From Acidobacteriota bacterium (GTDB lineage Bacteria > Acidobacteriota > Terriglobia > 20CM-2-55-15), in assembly GCA_022821145.1 (NCBI GenBank), contig JAJEEE010000001.1:1-59601 (forward strand): a DNA stretch of 59,601 nucleotides, given 5' to 3'. Of the stretch, positions 43,461-51,914 are shown piece after piece. Position numbers and translations under genes: made by a program. Each line of letters begins with the position of its first letter. Position 1 is the stretch's first letter. The notes below the pieces were generated by a model. That model saw only the letters and a program-made list of their open reading frames with translations. It was not told the origin of the DNA and searched no databases.

Positions 43461-44533
43461 GGCGAGACGTCCTCCAGGAACCACCCGGTCGGCAACTCGC
43501 GGCCCAGGCCGAGCTCCCGGGCCTTCTCCAGAACCGCGGCCCCCACGGCGGCGAACTGCGTCCCCGCTCCGGTGTTGTTGTTGAACAACGTGATCTGATC
43601 GGGCGAGGTCCGGCCCCGGACCCGGCCGGCGAGCAGGTCCTGAATCTCGTGGATCGCGTCCCATTCGACGACGCCGCTCTGGGCGGCGTCCCAAATGTCG
43701 GGAGACCGGTCGTTCCGGGCCACTTCCTTGGAGTGGACGACGTACACGTCCGCGCGGCGGATCGTCTCGTCGTCGATCTCGCGGCGCTTGTTGGTGTGGT
43801 CCGAACCGCCGATCGACGCGACGTACATGCCCGGCTCCAGCCACGCCCCGTCGAAGACCGGGTCCCAGGAGGCGGTCGCCGCCTGGACGCAGTCGCTGCC
43901 TTCGACGGCGGCGCGCGCCGAGTCGACGGCGTCGACGCGTCTGTCCAGCCGCCGCGACCACTCTTGGGCGAAGCGGTGCCGGCGCTCCGGGTTCGGGCTG
44001 AACACCTTGATCCGCTCCAGCTCGAACAGGGACGCCAGGAACTCCAGGTGCGCGCCGGCCTGCCACCCGCTCCCGAACAACCCCAGCACGCGGGGGCCCT
44101 CCGGCGCCAGGTGCCGGGCGCCGACGGCGCTCAGGGCGGCCACCCGCATCTTCTGGATGACCCCGTCGGGCATGATCGCCACAGGCTCGATGCGTTCGAC
44201 GTCGAACAGGAGGACCAGGCCGCAATAGCGGCCGCCTTCCGCGACGGGCAGAATCCGGCGGCGCTTGACGCCGCCGGTGTAGGCGTGCCCGGCCATGTCC
44301 GAGGTGAGGCGCAGGGCCCAGACCCCGGTCGAGAGGCTGCCGCCTTCCTGGGTCTTCATACGGTACCGGAAGCCGGGGTGTTCCCTCGATTCCGCCGGCA
44401 GATACGTCTGCGTGCGCGGCCGGTTGACGGCGGCGCCTTCGGCCAGCTCGCGGTAGATGCGTTCGGTCGACCGGATGGCGGCTTCCGGCGTCAGGGAGCG
44501 CTCGACCTCCGCGTTGGTCAGCAGCAGCGTCAT
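43457..44533 (-). CDS. Ornithine cyclodeaminase / mu-crystallin family protein
   Basis: 358 residues. The Rossmann motif is VLGLFGSGWQAGAHLEFL, followed by IKVFSPNPERRHRFAQEW; the N-terminal dimer domain has GFRYRMKTQEGG with the substrate-binding Arg/Lys region. Members are NAD(P)-dependent ketimine or imine reductases, alanine or ornithine dehydrogenases/cyclodeaminases, and EutC of hydroxyectoine degradation. Start overlaps the LeuD-like stop by 4 nt and its stop overlaps the M24 start by 4 nt. Likely acts on an imine or amino acid intermediate of the operon pathway. Confidence 0.85.
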   Translation of the reverse strand: MTLLLTNAEVERSLTPEAAIRSTERIYRELAEGAAVNRPRTQTYLPAESREHPGFRYRMKTQEGGSLSTGVWALRLTSDMAGHAYTGGVKRRRILPVAEGGRYCGLVLLFDVERIEPVAIMPDGVIQKMRVAALSAVGARHLAPEGPRVLGLFGSGWQAGAHLEFLASLFELERIKVFSPNPERRHRFAQEWSRRLDRRVDAVDSARAAVEGSDCVQAATASWDPVFDGAWLEPGMYVASIGGSDHTNKRREIDDETIRRADVYVVHSKEVARNDRSPDIWDAAQSGVVEWDAIHEIQDLLAGRVRGRTSPDQITLFNNNTGAGTQFAAVGAAVLEKARELGLGRELPTGWFLEDVSP

Positions 44534-45066
44534 CGCACGGACATCAGAGGGTTCGACTCCGACTTCAGGTAGGGGATCAGGCCGCCGGCCCGGAGCATGT
44601 CGAGCAGGAACGGGGGCGGGGGGCTGGTTCGGAGCGCGCGTCCGGTGCGCGCGTTCCGCACCTCGCCGTTGGCGATGTCGACATGGAGACGGTCCCCGGG
44701 TTCGACGAAGGCGTGGATCCCCGGCGCTTCGAGGATGGGCAACCCGACCTCGTGGCCGTTCCGGTAGAACGTGCGCGAGAACCGCTCCGCGACGACGGCG
44801 CCGATGCCGGTGGCCGCGAGCGCCTTGGGCGCCGCGGCCCGGCCGGAGGAGCATCCGAAATTCCGGCCGGCGACCAGGATGTCGCCCGGCCGGACCCGGC
44901 GGGGGAAGTCCGGATCGAGCGACTCCAGGCAGTGCCGCGCCATCTCGTCGAACGTCTTCCATACCAGGCGCGTCGGCGTGATGGCGTCGGTCGGGACGTT
45001 GTGGCCGAACTTCCAGCATGCGCCTTCGAAGACCAGGGTTGCCGGGTTGTTGGACGCGGGGTTCAT
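44530..45066 (-). CDS. Aconitase-family small subunit (LeuD-like), operon partner of the cysteine-less LeuC-like protein
   Basis: 178 residues. WKFGHNVPTDAITPTRLVW and GRNFGCSSGRAAAPKALAA correspond to the swivelling-domain motifs of LeuD, and RFSRTFYRNGHEVGLPILEA to the conserved loop. The Ser-Ser-Gly-Arg motif for substrate carboxylate binding is kept, so the active-site half is intact although the partner lacks cluster cysteines. First gene of the five-gene minus-strand operon. The promoter was not recognised; a repeat fragment starts 35 nt upstream. Confidence 0.85.
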   Translation of the reverse strand: MNPASNNPATLVFEGACWKFGHNVPTDAITPTRLVWKTFDEMARHCLESLDPDFPRRVRPGDILVAGRNFGCSSGRAAAPKALAATGIGAVVAERFSRTFYRNGHEVGLPILEAPGIHAFVEPGDRLHVDIANGEVRNARTGRALRTSPPPPFLLDMLRAGGLIPYLKSESNPLMSVR

Positions 45067-45100
45067 TTGCGTGTTCGACGATCTTGCTTCAACAATTCCA

Positions 45101-45239
45101 TTGGACTGACGCCTCGCTTCGCTCGTTGTCCACCCGCGGCGAGGAAGGCCGCGGGCGCCATGGGGAACGCGCCAAGGCTCTCTCCGAACTGGACACCGGG
45201 CTTCGCCGGTCGGATGCGGCCGGTTGTCACCGGACTCTG
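45101..45239. repeat. Fragment of the dispersed hairpin-rich repeat
   Basis: TTGGACTGACGCCTCGCTTC and onward to about 45132 is almost identical to the reverse complement of 26617-26648. A GC-rich hairpin CCCGCGGCG...CCGCGGG and a CCGG...CCGG dyad follow. Orientation matches the copy at the right edge. The rest of the interval shows only loose similarity. Confidence 0.6.
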
Positions 45240-46880
45240 CTAGAACAGCGAACCGTCATCGTCCTCGCCCATCATGGCGCGGCGCACGAGGGGAATCGGC
45301 GGCGACCCGAATCCGAGAAACGTGTCGTGGAACTCGCGCCACGCCGCCCGGCCCCCGCGCGAAGCCGTCCAGTCCTCCCGGAGCTTCCGGATCATCAGCT
45401 TGCCCATGGTGTAGTTCAGATACGCCGGGTCGAAGGTGCCGCGGGCCGCCTGTTGCCGCGCGTTGCCCGGATCCTGGAACGCCTTTTCGCGAAACATCCG
45501 CTCCGAGTCGGCGACCGTCATGCGGCCCGTGTGCAGCCCGATCGCGGACAGGAAACGCACGTTGCGGAGCAGGGCGTTCCGGAGCTGACCGATGCGCGCG
45601 CCGGCGTCGCCGGCCGCGAAGCCGGCTTCGGCCATCAGCTCCTCGGCGTAGTGCGCCCATCCCTCGGCGAAGGCGTAGGTGCCGAAGACCCGGCCGATGG
45701 CGGATCGCACGCGGTGCGCGTGCAGGAACTGCAGGAAATGTCCCGGCCACACCTCGTGAGCCGAAATGTAGAGCAGGTCGCCGGCCGCCGGCACGTACGC
45801 GTTCCGGTCCGACTCGGACCAGGACGGATCCGGCGGCGCGATGTAGTAGGTCGACGGCAGATCATCCTCGTAGGGGCCCGGGATGTCGATGTAGGCCGCG
45901 TTCCACCGCATGTGCGGCGGCGATTCCCCCACGCGCGCCTCTTCCGTTCCGGGTATGGACACCAGGCCCTCCGCGACGACGAACGCCTTCAACTCGGTCA
46001 GTTGCCGCGCGGCGGCGGCGACGGGGCCCTCCACGGGCTTCTCGGCGTGGGCGCGCGCGAGGCACGCGGGGATCGACTCGCCGGGCGCGTAGGCCGCGCA
46101 CGCCTCCGCCAGCGCCGCGAGGTTGCGCTCCAGGTCCGCCCGGCCCGCGGCCTCGAGCGCGTCCAGCCCCACGTCGACGCGCTCGGTGGCCTGGAGCATC
46201 TCCGCGAAGCGTTCCGCGCCCATGGCGAACGCGTCGGTCGCGTCGGCTTCCAGCGATTCGAACCACGCGTCCAGCGCCCGCATGGCCGTCACGGCCGCGT
46301 CGTTCGCCGCCCGGAACTCCGACTGGAGGGCCGCGTCCTCCACGGCCTCGTACGCCGTGACCACATCCGTTGCGTAGTAGTCGGCGAGTCCGCCGAAGAC
46401 CGTGCGCGCCAGGCCGACGAAGGTGCGCGGCATGGGCGTCGCGAGGTTCGCCCGTATGTGGCCCGCCGCGGCGGGCACCTCGCGCGCGTACCGGACATAG
46501 GCGCGGAGCCGGACTTCCAGCGGCGCGTAGTCGCGGGACACGTAGACGTCCGGCGCCAGCGCCCACGCATAGAAGTTGGGGTGGGTGAAGGGCTGCTCCA
46601 TGGTCGTCCGCCAGAACAGCTCGCCGTCGATCATGGCGATCAGGTAGTCGCGCTCGAAGCCCTGCCGCGCATCGAGCCCATCCGGGGAAAACGACTCCGC
46701 GCGCTCCCGCTCCGCGGCCAATCGCGCCGACTCGGCCGCCAGGCCGTCGCGGCTCCAGTCCGGCAAACGGCCGTCGAACTCGTGGCGGCCCTCGAAGACG
46801 CCCCAGTGGGGTTGGGCCGCGAACGTGCGATCGATGTAGTCCTGGACGAAAGCGTCCCATTCCGCAGAACTTGTCGCCAT
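45240..46880 (-). CDS. DUF885 family protein (putative metallohydrolase)
   Basis: 546 residues from ATG 46880 with AAAGGA upstream; an upstream open extension to 47072 lacks support. Characteristic DUF885 motifs are SAHEVWPGHFLQFLHA near residue 378, an HExxPGH zinc-site form, and FAEGWAHYAEELMAEAG near 405. Helix-rich throughout. DUF885 proteins are predicted M32-like carboxypeptidases. No signal peptide is evident in the short form. Divergent from the ABC importer. Confidence 0.85.
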   Translation of the reverse strand: MATSSAEWDAFVQDYIDRTFAAQPHWGVFEGRHEFDGRLPDWSRDGLAAESARLAAERERAESFSPDGLDARQGFERDYLIAMIDGELFWRTTMEQPFTHPNFYAWALAPDVYVSRDYAPLEVRLRAYVRYAREVPAAAGHIRANLATPMPRTFVGLARTVFGGLADYYATDVVTAYEAVEDAALQSEFRAANDAAVTAMRALDAWFESLEADATDAFAMGAERFAEMLQATERVDVGLDALEAAGRADLERNLAALAEACAAYAPGESIPACLARAHAEKPVEGPVAAAARQLTELKAFVVAEGLVSIPGTEEARVGESPPHMRWNAAYIDIPGPYEDDLPSTYYIAPPDPSWSESDRNAYVPAAGDLLYISAHEVWPGHFLQFLHAHRVRSAIGRVFGTYAFAEGWAHYAEELMAEAGFAAGDAGARIGQLRNALLRNVRFLSAIGLHTGRMTVADSERMFREKAFQDPGNARQQAARGTFDPAYLNYTMGKLMIRKLREDWTASRGGRAAWREFHDTFLGFGSPPIPLVRRAMMGEDDDGSLF

Positions 46881-47046
46881 GGTGTCCTTTTCCGGGGCGG
46901 CCGTCCGCCGGTCGTTGTCCTCCAGATCGGCGTGGACGGGGACCATCGCGAGGCCCGGCATCCTCGGACGCCGATGGTACATCGGGGGAGCGGCCATCCT
47001 CAACGACTCGACGCGATTAGTCGTGTCCGGCCGCGCCGGAACCGGG

Positions 47047-47052
47047 TACGAT
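47047..47052 (+). promoter_or_regulatory. Possible -10 element for the ABC importer operon
   Basis: TACGAT ends 7 nt before an in-frame GTG at 47060, the same geometry as other leaderless-type starts here. If used, the lipoprotein would have 10 extra N-terminal residues before MKRV. Confidence 0.3.
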
Positions 47053-47089
47053 GGACGCCGTGACGCCACCATCCGGTTCGGGACATCTC

Positions 47090-48070
47090 ATGAAGCGAGT
47101 CGCCGCCTTCGCGGCCGCCGCCGCGCTCCTGGGCTGCGCGAGGGGCGAGCCGGAGGCCGCGGACGGCGGCCGAGCGTTCACGCTCGGGCTGATCCCGGGC
47201 GCGCAGGGCTTCGTCGACTTCGTCATGGACGGGCAGGGCATCTATCGGCAGTTCGACCTGCTTCCGGAGAAACGCACCTCGCTGAACCCGCCGACGCTGC
47301 ACCTGATGCTCGCCGAGCGACAGGTCGACATCGGCTTTGCGGGCTTCACGACGATGGCCACGGCGCGCTCGGAAGGGCGCGACACGATCGTGATCGGCGG
47401 CGTGTTCTCTCCCGTCAACGCCGTTTTCGTGCCATACGACTCGCCGCTGGAAACGCTGGACGATCTCGACGGAATGCGGTTGGGGATCTTCGGCGGCCCG
47501 GGCTCGGCGACGTTCGCGTTTCTGGCCGTCGTCGCCCGCAACGCTTACGGCCTGGACCTGTTCGACGACGTCGAGATCGTCACGGCGCCGGGACCGGCCC
47601 TGATCGAGCTGCTCGAGCGCGGCGACCTGGACGCCGCGCTACTGGGGACCATCGAGTCGATCGAGATGCAGGCCGAGGACCGGTTCCGCGTCCTGGCGGA
47701 CCTCAGCGGGGAATACCGCGCGATGGGCGCCGGCCGGGCGCCGGCCCACGTGACCATCGCGACCAACGAGGCGTTCGCCGCGGCGCGGCCCGACGTCGTG
47801 CGGGACTACCTGCGCGCCTACTACGCGGCGATCGAACACATCGACCGGAATCCCGAGGTCTGGGACGCGTTCGCCGATTCCATCGGGATCGAGAACCCGG
47901 CGTCGCGGGCGATGCTGAGGGAGCGGATGGGGCCCAACCTGATCGATTCCTGGGACGCGCCGCAGATCGCGGTTCAGAACGAGTACCTGCGCCGGGTCAA
48001 CGAGATCATCGGCGAGAACATCGTCGGACGCGTGCCGGAAGACCTGATCCGCGATGAGCTGGCTCCATAG
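47090..48070 (+). CDS. ABC transporter substrate-binding lipoprotein (NMT1/SsuA type)
   Basis: 326 residues from ATG 47090. Lipobox LLGC with lipidated Cys16. TLGLIPGAQGFVDFVMDGQGIYRQF, LAERQVDIGFAGFTTMATAR and LGIFGGPGSATFAFL follow the NMT1/THI5-SsuA fold that captures sulfonates, nitrate, thiamine precursors or aromatic acids. Stop overlaps the permease start by 17 nt. Substrate not determinable; aliphatic sulfonates would fit the sulfur-assimilation genes elsewhere in the window. Confidence 0.88.
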   Translation: MKRVAAFAAAAALLGCARGEPEAADGGRAFTLGLIPGAQGFVDFVMDGQGIYRQFDLLPEKRTSLNPPTLHLMLAERQVDIGFAGFTTMATARSEGRDTIVIGGVFSPVNAVFVPYDSPLETLDDLDGMRLGIFGGPGSATFAFLAVVARNAYGLDLFDDVEIVTAPGPALIELLERGDLDAALLGTIESIEMQAEDRFRVLADLSGEYRAMGAGRAPAHVTIATNEAFAAARPDVVRDYLRAYYAAIEHIDRNPEVWDAFADSIGIENPASRAMLRERMGPNLIDSWDAPQIAVQNEYLRRVNEIIGENIVGRVPEDLIRDELAP

Positions 48071-48812
48071 GTCCGCCGCCGCCCTGGTTCTCCTGGCGCT
48101 CTGGCTGGTCCTGGCGCTCCTGCTGCCCAACTTCGTTCCGGGACCCGTCCCGGTGATCGGGACCATGTGGGGCAACATCGTGTCGGGGGAGGCCCTCGAG
48201 CACCTGGTCCCGACGCTCGTGCGCGTCGGTTTCGGCCTGTCGCTGACCATGGTCCTGGGGACGCTCATCGGCGCCGTCATGGGGCTGTCGCGCGTCGGGG
48301 AGCTGTACCTGGACTCGTTCGTGATGGTCGGGCTCACGGTCCCGGCCATCGTGTACGGCATCATCTGCGTGATCTGGCTCGGGGTCACCGACGCGGCCGC
48401 CGTGGCGGCCATCGGGCTGGCCGCCTTTCCCGCCGTCGCCATCAGCGTCTGGAAGGGCATCAAGGGGATCGACGCCGAGCTGGTCGCCATGGGCCGCGCG
48501 TTCCGGCTCTCGCGCCGCGAGATCGTGCAGAAGGTGATCTTCCCGCAACTGCTCCCGCACATGCTCGCGGCGCTGCGCTACGCCCTGGGCATCTGCTGGA
48601 AGATATGCACGACGGTCGAGTTGATCGGGATGCCGAACGGAGTGGGTTATCAGCTCAACTTCTGGTTCGGGCTGTTCTCGATGGAGCAGGTCTTCGCGTG
48701 GACGCTGCTGTTCCTGCTGGTGATGTTCGCGATCGAGTACGCGGCGTTCAAACCCATCGAACGGCACATGACCCGGTGGCGGGGCGACGCGCCGCTGCGG
48801 CTGGCCGTATGA
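48054..48812 (+). CDS. ABC transporter permease (SsuC/TauC type)
   Basis: 252 residues, six hydrophobic segments. EAA loop: AIGLAAFPAVAISVWKGIKG and AELVAMGRAFRLSRREIVQK, the latter with the conserved G in the coupling helix. Typical length for BPD_transp_1 permeases of the nitrate/sulfonate/taurine family. The TGA overlaps the ATPase ATG. Confidence 0.9.
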   Translation: MSWLHRSAAALVLLALWLVLALLLPNFVPGPVPVIGTMWGNIVSGEALEHLVPTLVRVGFGLSLTMVLGTLIGAVMGLSRVGELYLDSFVMVGLTVPAIVYGIICVIWLGVTDAAAVAAIGLAAFPAVAISVWKGIKGIDAELVAMGRAFRLSRREIVQKVIFPQLLPHMLAALRYALGICWKICTTVELIGMPNGVGYQLNFWFGLFSMEQVFAWTLLFLLVMFAIEYAAFKPIERHMTRWRGDAPLRLAV

Positions 48813-49582
48813 GCTCGATCTCCCTGCGCGGCGTCTCGAAGACCTTCCCGCGGCCGGACGGAACGGCGCTGGACGTGCTCGGCGGCGTCAGCTTCGAGGC
48901 GCCGGACGGCAGCTTCAGCGCGATTCTGGGCCCGTCGGGTTGCGGAAAGTCGACGATTCTCGGCTTGATCGCGGGCCTGGACCATCCCACCTCGGGCGCC
49001 ATCCTGGTGGACGGGCGCCCCGTGACGGGCGCCGCGCCGCGAATCGGGCTGGTCTTCCAAAGGCCGCGCCTGCTGCAGTGGCGGCGCCTCGGCGACAACG
49101 TCATGCTGCCCATCGAGCGTGAATACAGCCGGGACGAGCGGGAGTCGCGGGCCCGCCGGTATCTGGCGTTGGTCGGCCTGGAGGGGTACGAGGACTACTA
49201 TCCGGCCCAGTTGTCGGGCGGCATGCAACAGCGGGCGGCCATTGCGCGGGCCCTGGCCATCGAGCCGGACATCCTGCTGATGGACGAGCCGTTCAGCGGA
49301 CTCGACGAGATGACCGCCCGACGGATGCGCGAGGAACTCGTTCGCGTCTGGCGCGAGACCGGAAAGACCATCGTCTTCGTCACCCACAGCATCGGCGAGG
49401 CCGTCTTCCTGTCGCAGCAGGTCCTGATGATCTGCGCCAAGCCCGCGGCCGTGCGGCGGACGGCCTCGATCGATCTCGCCTATCCCCGCGCATACGGCGA
49501 TCCCGCGATGTTCGAGATCGAAACCGGGTTGACCCGGGAATTCCTGGCGATGACGGAGAAACGGACGGTGTCCGATGGCTGA
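48809..49582 (+). CDS. ABC transporter ATP-binding protein (SsuB/TauB type)
   Basis: 257 residues. Walker A GPSGCGKST, Q-loop VFQRPRLLQWRR, signature LSGGMQQRAAIARAL, Walker B ILLMDEPFSGLD, H-loop VTHS. The GLDEMTARRMREELVRVWRETGK region is typical of the sulfonate/nitrate group. Its stop overlaps the DinB-like gene by 8 nt, so that gene belongs to the same transcript. Confidence 0.93.
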   Translation: MSSISLRGVSKTFPRPDGTALDVLGGVSFEAPDGSFSAILGPSGCGKSTILGLIAGLDHPTSGAILVDGRPVTGAAPRIGLVFQRPRLLQWRRLGDNVMLPIEREYSRDERESRARRYLALVGLEGYEDYYPAQLSGGMQQRAAIARALAIEPDILLMDEPFSGLDEMTARRMREELVRVWRETGKTIVFVTHSIGEAVFLSQQVLMICAKPAAVRRTASIDLAYPRAYGDPAMFEIETGLTREFLAMTEKRTVSDG

Positions 49583-50093
49583 AGACGCGGCGGGAACGCG
49601 ACGGTTCGTAACCTCGATCGAGTTCGAGTTTCGCAGGTACAAGCGGCTGGGCGAGCGGGCCATCGGGCAGTTGGACGACGCCGAGATCGCGCTGCCGGCC
49701 GGCGAGGGCTCGAACACGGTGGCGAGCCTGGTGTGGCACGTCTCCGGGAACTTCCGGTCGCGGTTCACGGATTTCCTGACGACGGACGGCGAGAAGCCGT
49801 GGCGCAATCGGGATGGCGAGTTCGAGCCGCGGCGCGTGTCCCGCGACGCATTGATGCGTCGTTGGGAGGACGGCTGGACGACGTTGTTCGAGGCGCTGTC
49901 CGGGCTGCGAGACTCCGACCTCGACCGCGTCGTCCGCATCCGCGGCGTCGAGCACCGCGTCGACGAGGCGCTCCACCGCTCGGTCTGCCACGCGGCGTAT
50001 CACGTGGGCCAGATCGTATACTTCGCCAAGATCCGGCGGGGCGTCGAGTGGCAGGAAATCGGCATGCGCCGCGGCGCATCGGGGCGCGGGTAG
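49575..50093 (+). CDS. DinB-like / DUF1572 four-helix protein
   Basis: 172 residues. SLVWHVSGNFRSRFTDFL and CHAAYHVGQIVYFAKIRRG supply the His residues of the DinB/YfiT metal site (His in WHVSGN, HAAYHVGQ). The DUF1572 group is frequent in Bacteroidota and Acidobacteriota; members may be metal-dependent thiol transferases or hydrolases. Overlap with the ABC ATPase gene suggests a role on the imported compound, but that is inference from position. Confidence 0.82.
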   Translation: MAEDAAGTRRFVTSIEFEFRRYKRLGERAIGQLDDAEIALPAGEGSNTVASLVWHVSGNFRSRFTDFLTTDGEKPWRNRDGEFEPRRVSRDALMRRWEDGWTTLFEALSGLRDSDLDRVVRIRGVEHRVDEALHRSVCHAAYHVGQIVYFAKIRRGVEWQEIGMRRGASGRG

Positions 50094-50129
50094 ACGCCCG
50101 GCACGGCCGTTGGCCGAAAGGAGGATGCA

Positions 50130-51116
50130 ATGCGAGAGGTGAACTTCAAGTGGATGGCGTGGCTGGCCGTGGCCGGGCTCGCCGCCGGGACGGAGCTGCA
50201 CGCCCAGGAGGCGGACGGCGCCAACGCCGTGTTGCCGTGGGCCTACGTGCTCAACGATCCGGCCGGGGACGCGCCCGCGCCCGATCCCGACGAGATCGTC
50301 ACCGTGCCCGGCTCCAGCGTATCCATGCCGCGCTCGGCGATCAACATCGACAACCCGCCGCCCGACTGGCATCCGGACGGCCATCCGCCGATGCCCGACG
50401 TGGTGGCGCGGGGCGGCGGCGAGGGCGTGGTCGCGTGCGGATATTGCCACCTCCCGAACGGGCAGGGCAAGCCGGAGAACGCGGGCCTGGCCGGCCAGCC
50501 GTACGAATACATCGTGCAGCAGATGACGGACTGGCGGAACGGGCTGCGCCGCTCCGGGGAGCCGCTCATGGGGCCGCCCTCGTTCATGGAGCGGATCGGT
50601 CTGGCCGCCACGGACGCGGAGGCGAGAACCGCGGCCGAGTACTTCGCGTCGATCGATTTCCGCCCGTGGATCCGCGTCGTGGAGACCGACGACGTGCCGG
50701 CGACGCGCTTCGCGGGATGGATCCACGAGGTGGTCGAGGGCGGCGGCCGCGAACCGATCGGCACGCGTATCGTGGAGACGCCCGAGGATCCGGCGCGGAC
50801 GCGACTGCGCGACGACGCCTCCGGCGTCATCGCCTACGTGCCGCGGGGCGCGGTGGCGCGCGGCCGCGCGATCGTCGCCACAGGCGGCGACAACTCCGTG
50901 GCCTGCGCGGTCTGCCACGGCGAGGACCTGCGCGGCCTGGGCCCGGTCCCGGCGCTGGCCGGCCGCTCGCCGAGCTACATGGCGCGGCAGCTCTACGACC
51001 TGCAGACCGGTGTGCGCGACGGCGCCTGGTCCGACCTGATGGACGCCGCCGTGCGGAACCTCACCGTCGAGGACATCGTGAACATCGTGGCCTACACGGC
51101 CAGCCTGGAGCCTTAG
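50130..51116 (+). CDS. Exported dihaem cytochrome c
   Basis: 328 residues with AAAGGAGG before ATG 50130. Signal peptide to about Ala25. Haem motifs CGYCH at Cys103 and CAVCH at Cys259, each followed by a GQP- or PALAGRSPSYMARQLYDLQTG-type helix typical of class I cytochromes that serve quinoprotein or other dehydrogenases. Two Met residues near GPPSFM and SDLMDA may be the axial ligands. It may accept electrons from a PQQ enzyme such as the one encoded at 17.1-18.9 kb, but it is not linked to it. Confidence 0.85.
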   Translation: MREVNFKWMAWLAVAGLAAGTELHAQEADGANAVLPWAYVLNDPAGDAPAPDPDEIVTVPGSSVSMPRSAINIDNPPPDWHPDGHPPMPDVVARGGGEGVVACGYCHLPNGQGKPENAGLAGQPYEYIVQQMTDWRNGLRRSGEPLMGPPSFMERIGLAATDAEARTAAEYFASIDFRPWIRVVETDDVPATRFAGWIHEVVEGGGREPIGTRIVETPEDPARTRLRDDASGVIAYVPRGAVARGRAIVATGGDNSVACAVCHGEDLRGLGPVPALAGRSPSYMARQLYDLQTGVRDGAWSDLMDAAVRNLTVEDIVNIVAYTASLEP

Positions 51117-51224
51117 ACGCCAACAAGCTTCAGCATCTCGAAGACGCGCTGACTATCGCGCTGGGCTTGCCTTTCGGGACGTAACGCGGCGATAAACCTA
51201 TTCGGCGTCATCACGCACGAGGCG

Positions 51225-51683
51225 GTGCTCGCGGGCCAGAGCGAGGAGGAGGCGGCTGCGACGGCCGAGGTTTTCGGGATCGCCGACATCACGGATCCCG
51301 ACTTGCGGGAGAGCTTCAACCGACGGATGGACCTGGTCTTCCCGATCCTGAATCTGCTCAGTCCCGTCGGGATGACGATGCTGCTCAAGCTACTCTACCC
51401 GCGACGGTACCTGCAGGAGCATTTGGCCTTCGCCTGCTACTTCGCAACATTCCTCGTCGTTGTCACGCTGCCACTCGTGCTGGTGGAGGCAGAGGCCCTT
51501 GGGATCGTGACGAGCGTGGTGACGATCGCATCCCTCCTCTACCTGGCGGTCGCGATGCGCCGCGTGTACCGCGGCCGTTGGAGCGGGCTGATCGCGCGCC
51601 TCGTCGTTGTCTCCCTCGGGCTTCTGGCGATCATCCTGGTATTGTCCACACTTACATTCGTCATCGTTCTCGCAACGATCTGA
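51225..51683 (+). CDS. DUF3667-like membrane protein, possibly N-terminally truncated
   Basis: 152 residues with three to four hydrophobic segments after residue 70. The RRYLQEHLAFACYFATFLVV segment resembles the transmembrane core of DUF3667 proteins. Those normally begin with a zinc-finger (CxNCG...CxxCGQ) and are longer; here the open frame extends upstream only to a TGA near 51156 and shows no such motif. GTG 51225 is arbitrary. Probably a truncated copy. The 231 bp that follow, up to the convergent permease gene, hold nothing I can identify. Confidence 0.5.
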   Translation: MLAGQSEEEAAATAEVFGIADITDPDLRESFNRRMDLVFPILNLLSPVGMTMLLKLLYPRRYLQEHLAFACYFATFLVVVTLPLVLVEAEALGIVTSVVTIASLLYLAVAMRRVYRGRWSGLIARLVVVSLGLLAIILVLSTLTFVIVLATI

Positions 51684-51914
51684 TCCTCACGCCACGCGCC
51701 GTGGCCCGTTTGGTGAATCCTGGTTCGCGGTGGAGTCCCTGGCGAAACCCCACGTGACAACGAGAGCGGGGAGGCGCCCGCTTGATGTCTCGCAGTATCC
51801 GAGTACTGAGGGTGGCAACATGGAAGTCTGAGTTGAGATGATCTGGCGTCAACAGCAATGGCAAGTGAATCGCGGTTCGCATCGCGCACAAGACTTGGCA
51901 AATGCAGGTGCGGG

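Noticed and set aside
40098-45066. Calling the operon ectoine/hydroxyectoine degradation
   Set aside because: M24 plus cyclodeaminase-like genes recall EutD and EutC, but EutB, EutE and the transaminase are absent and aconitase-type subunits are not part of that pathway.
45018-47063. 681-codon plus-strand frame
   Set aside because: Antisense to the DUF885 protein.
51117-51184. Short coding tail reading ANKLQHLEDALTIALGLPFG
   Set aside because: Only about 20 plausible residues with no start; too little to call a remnant.
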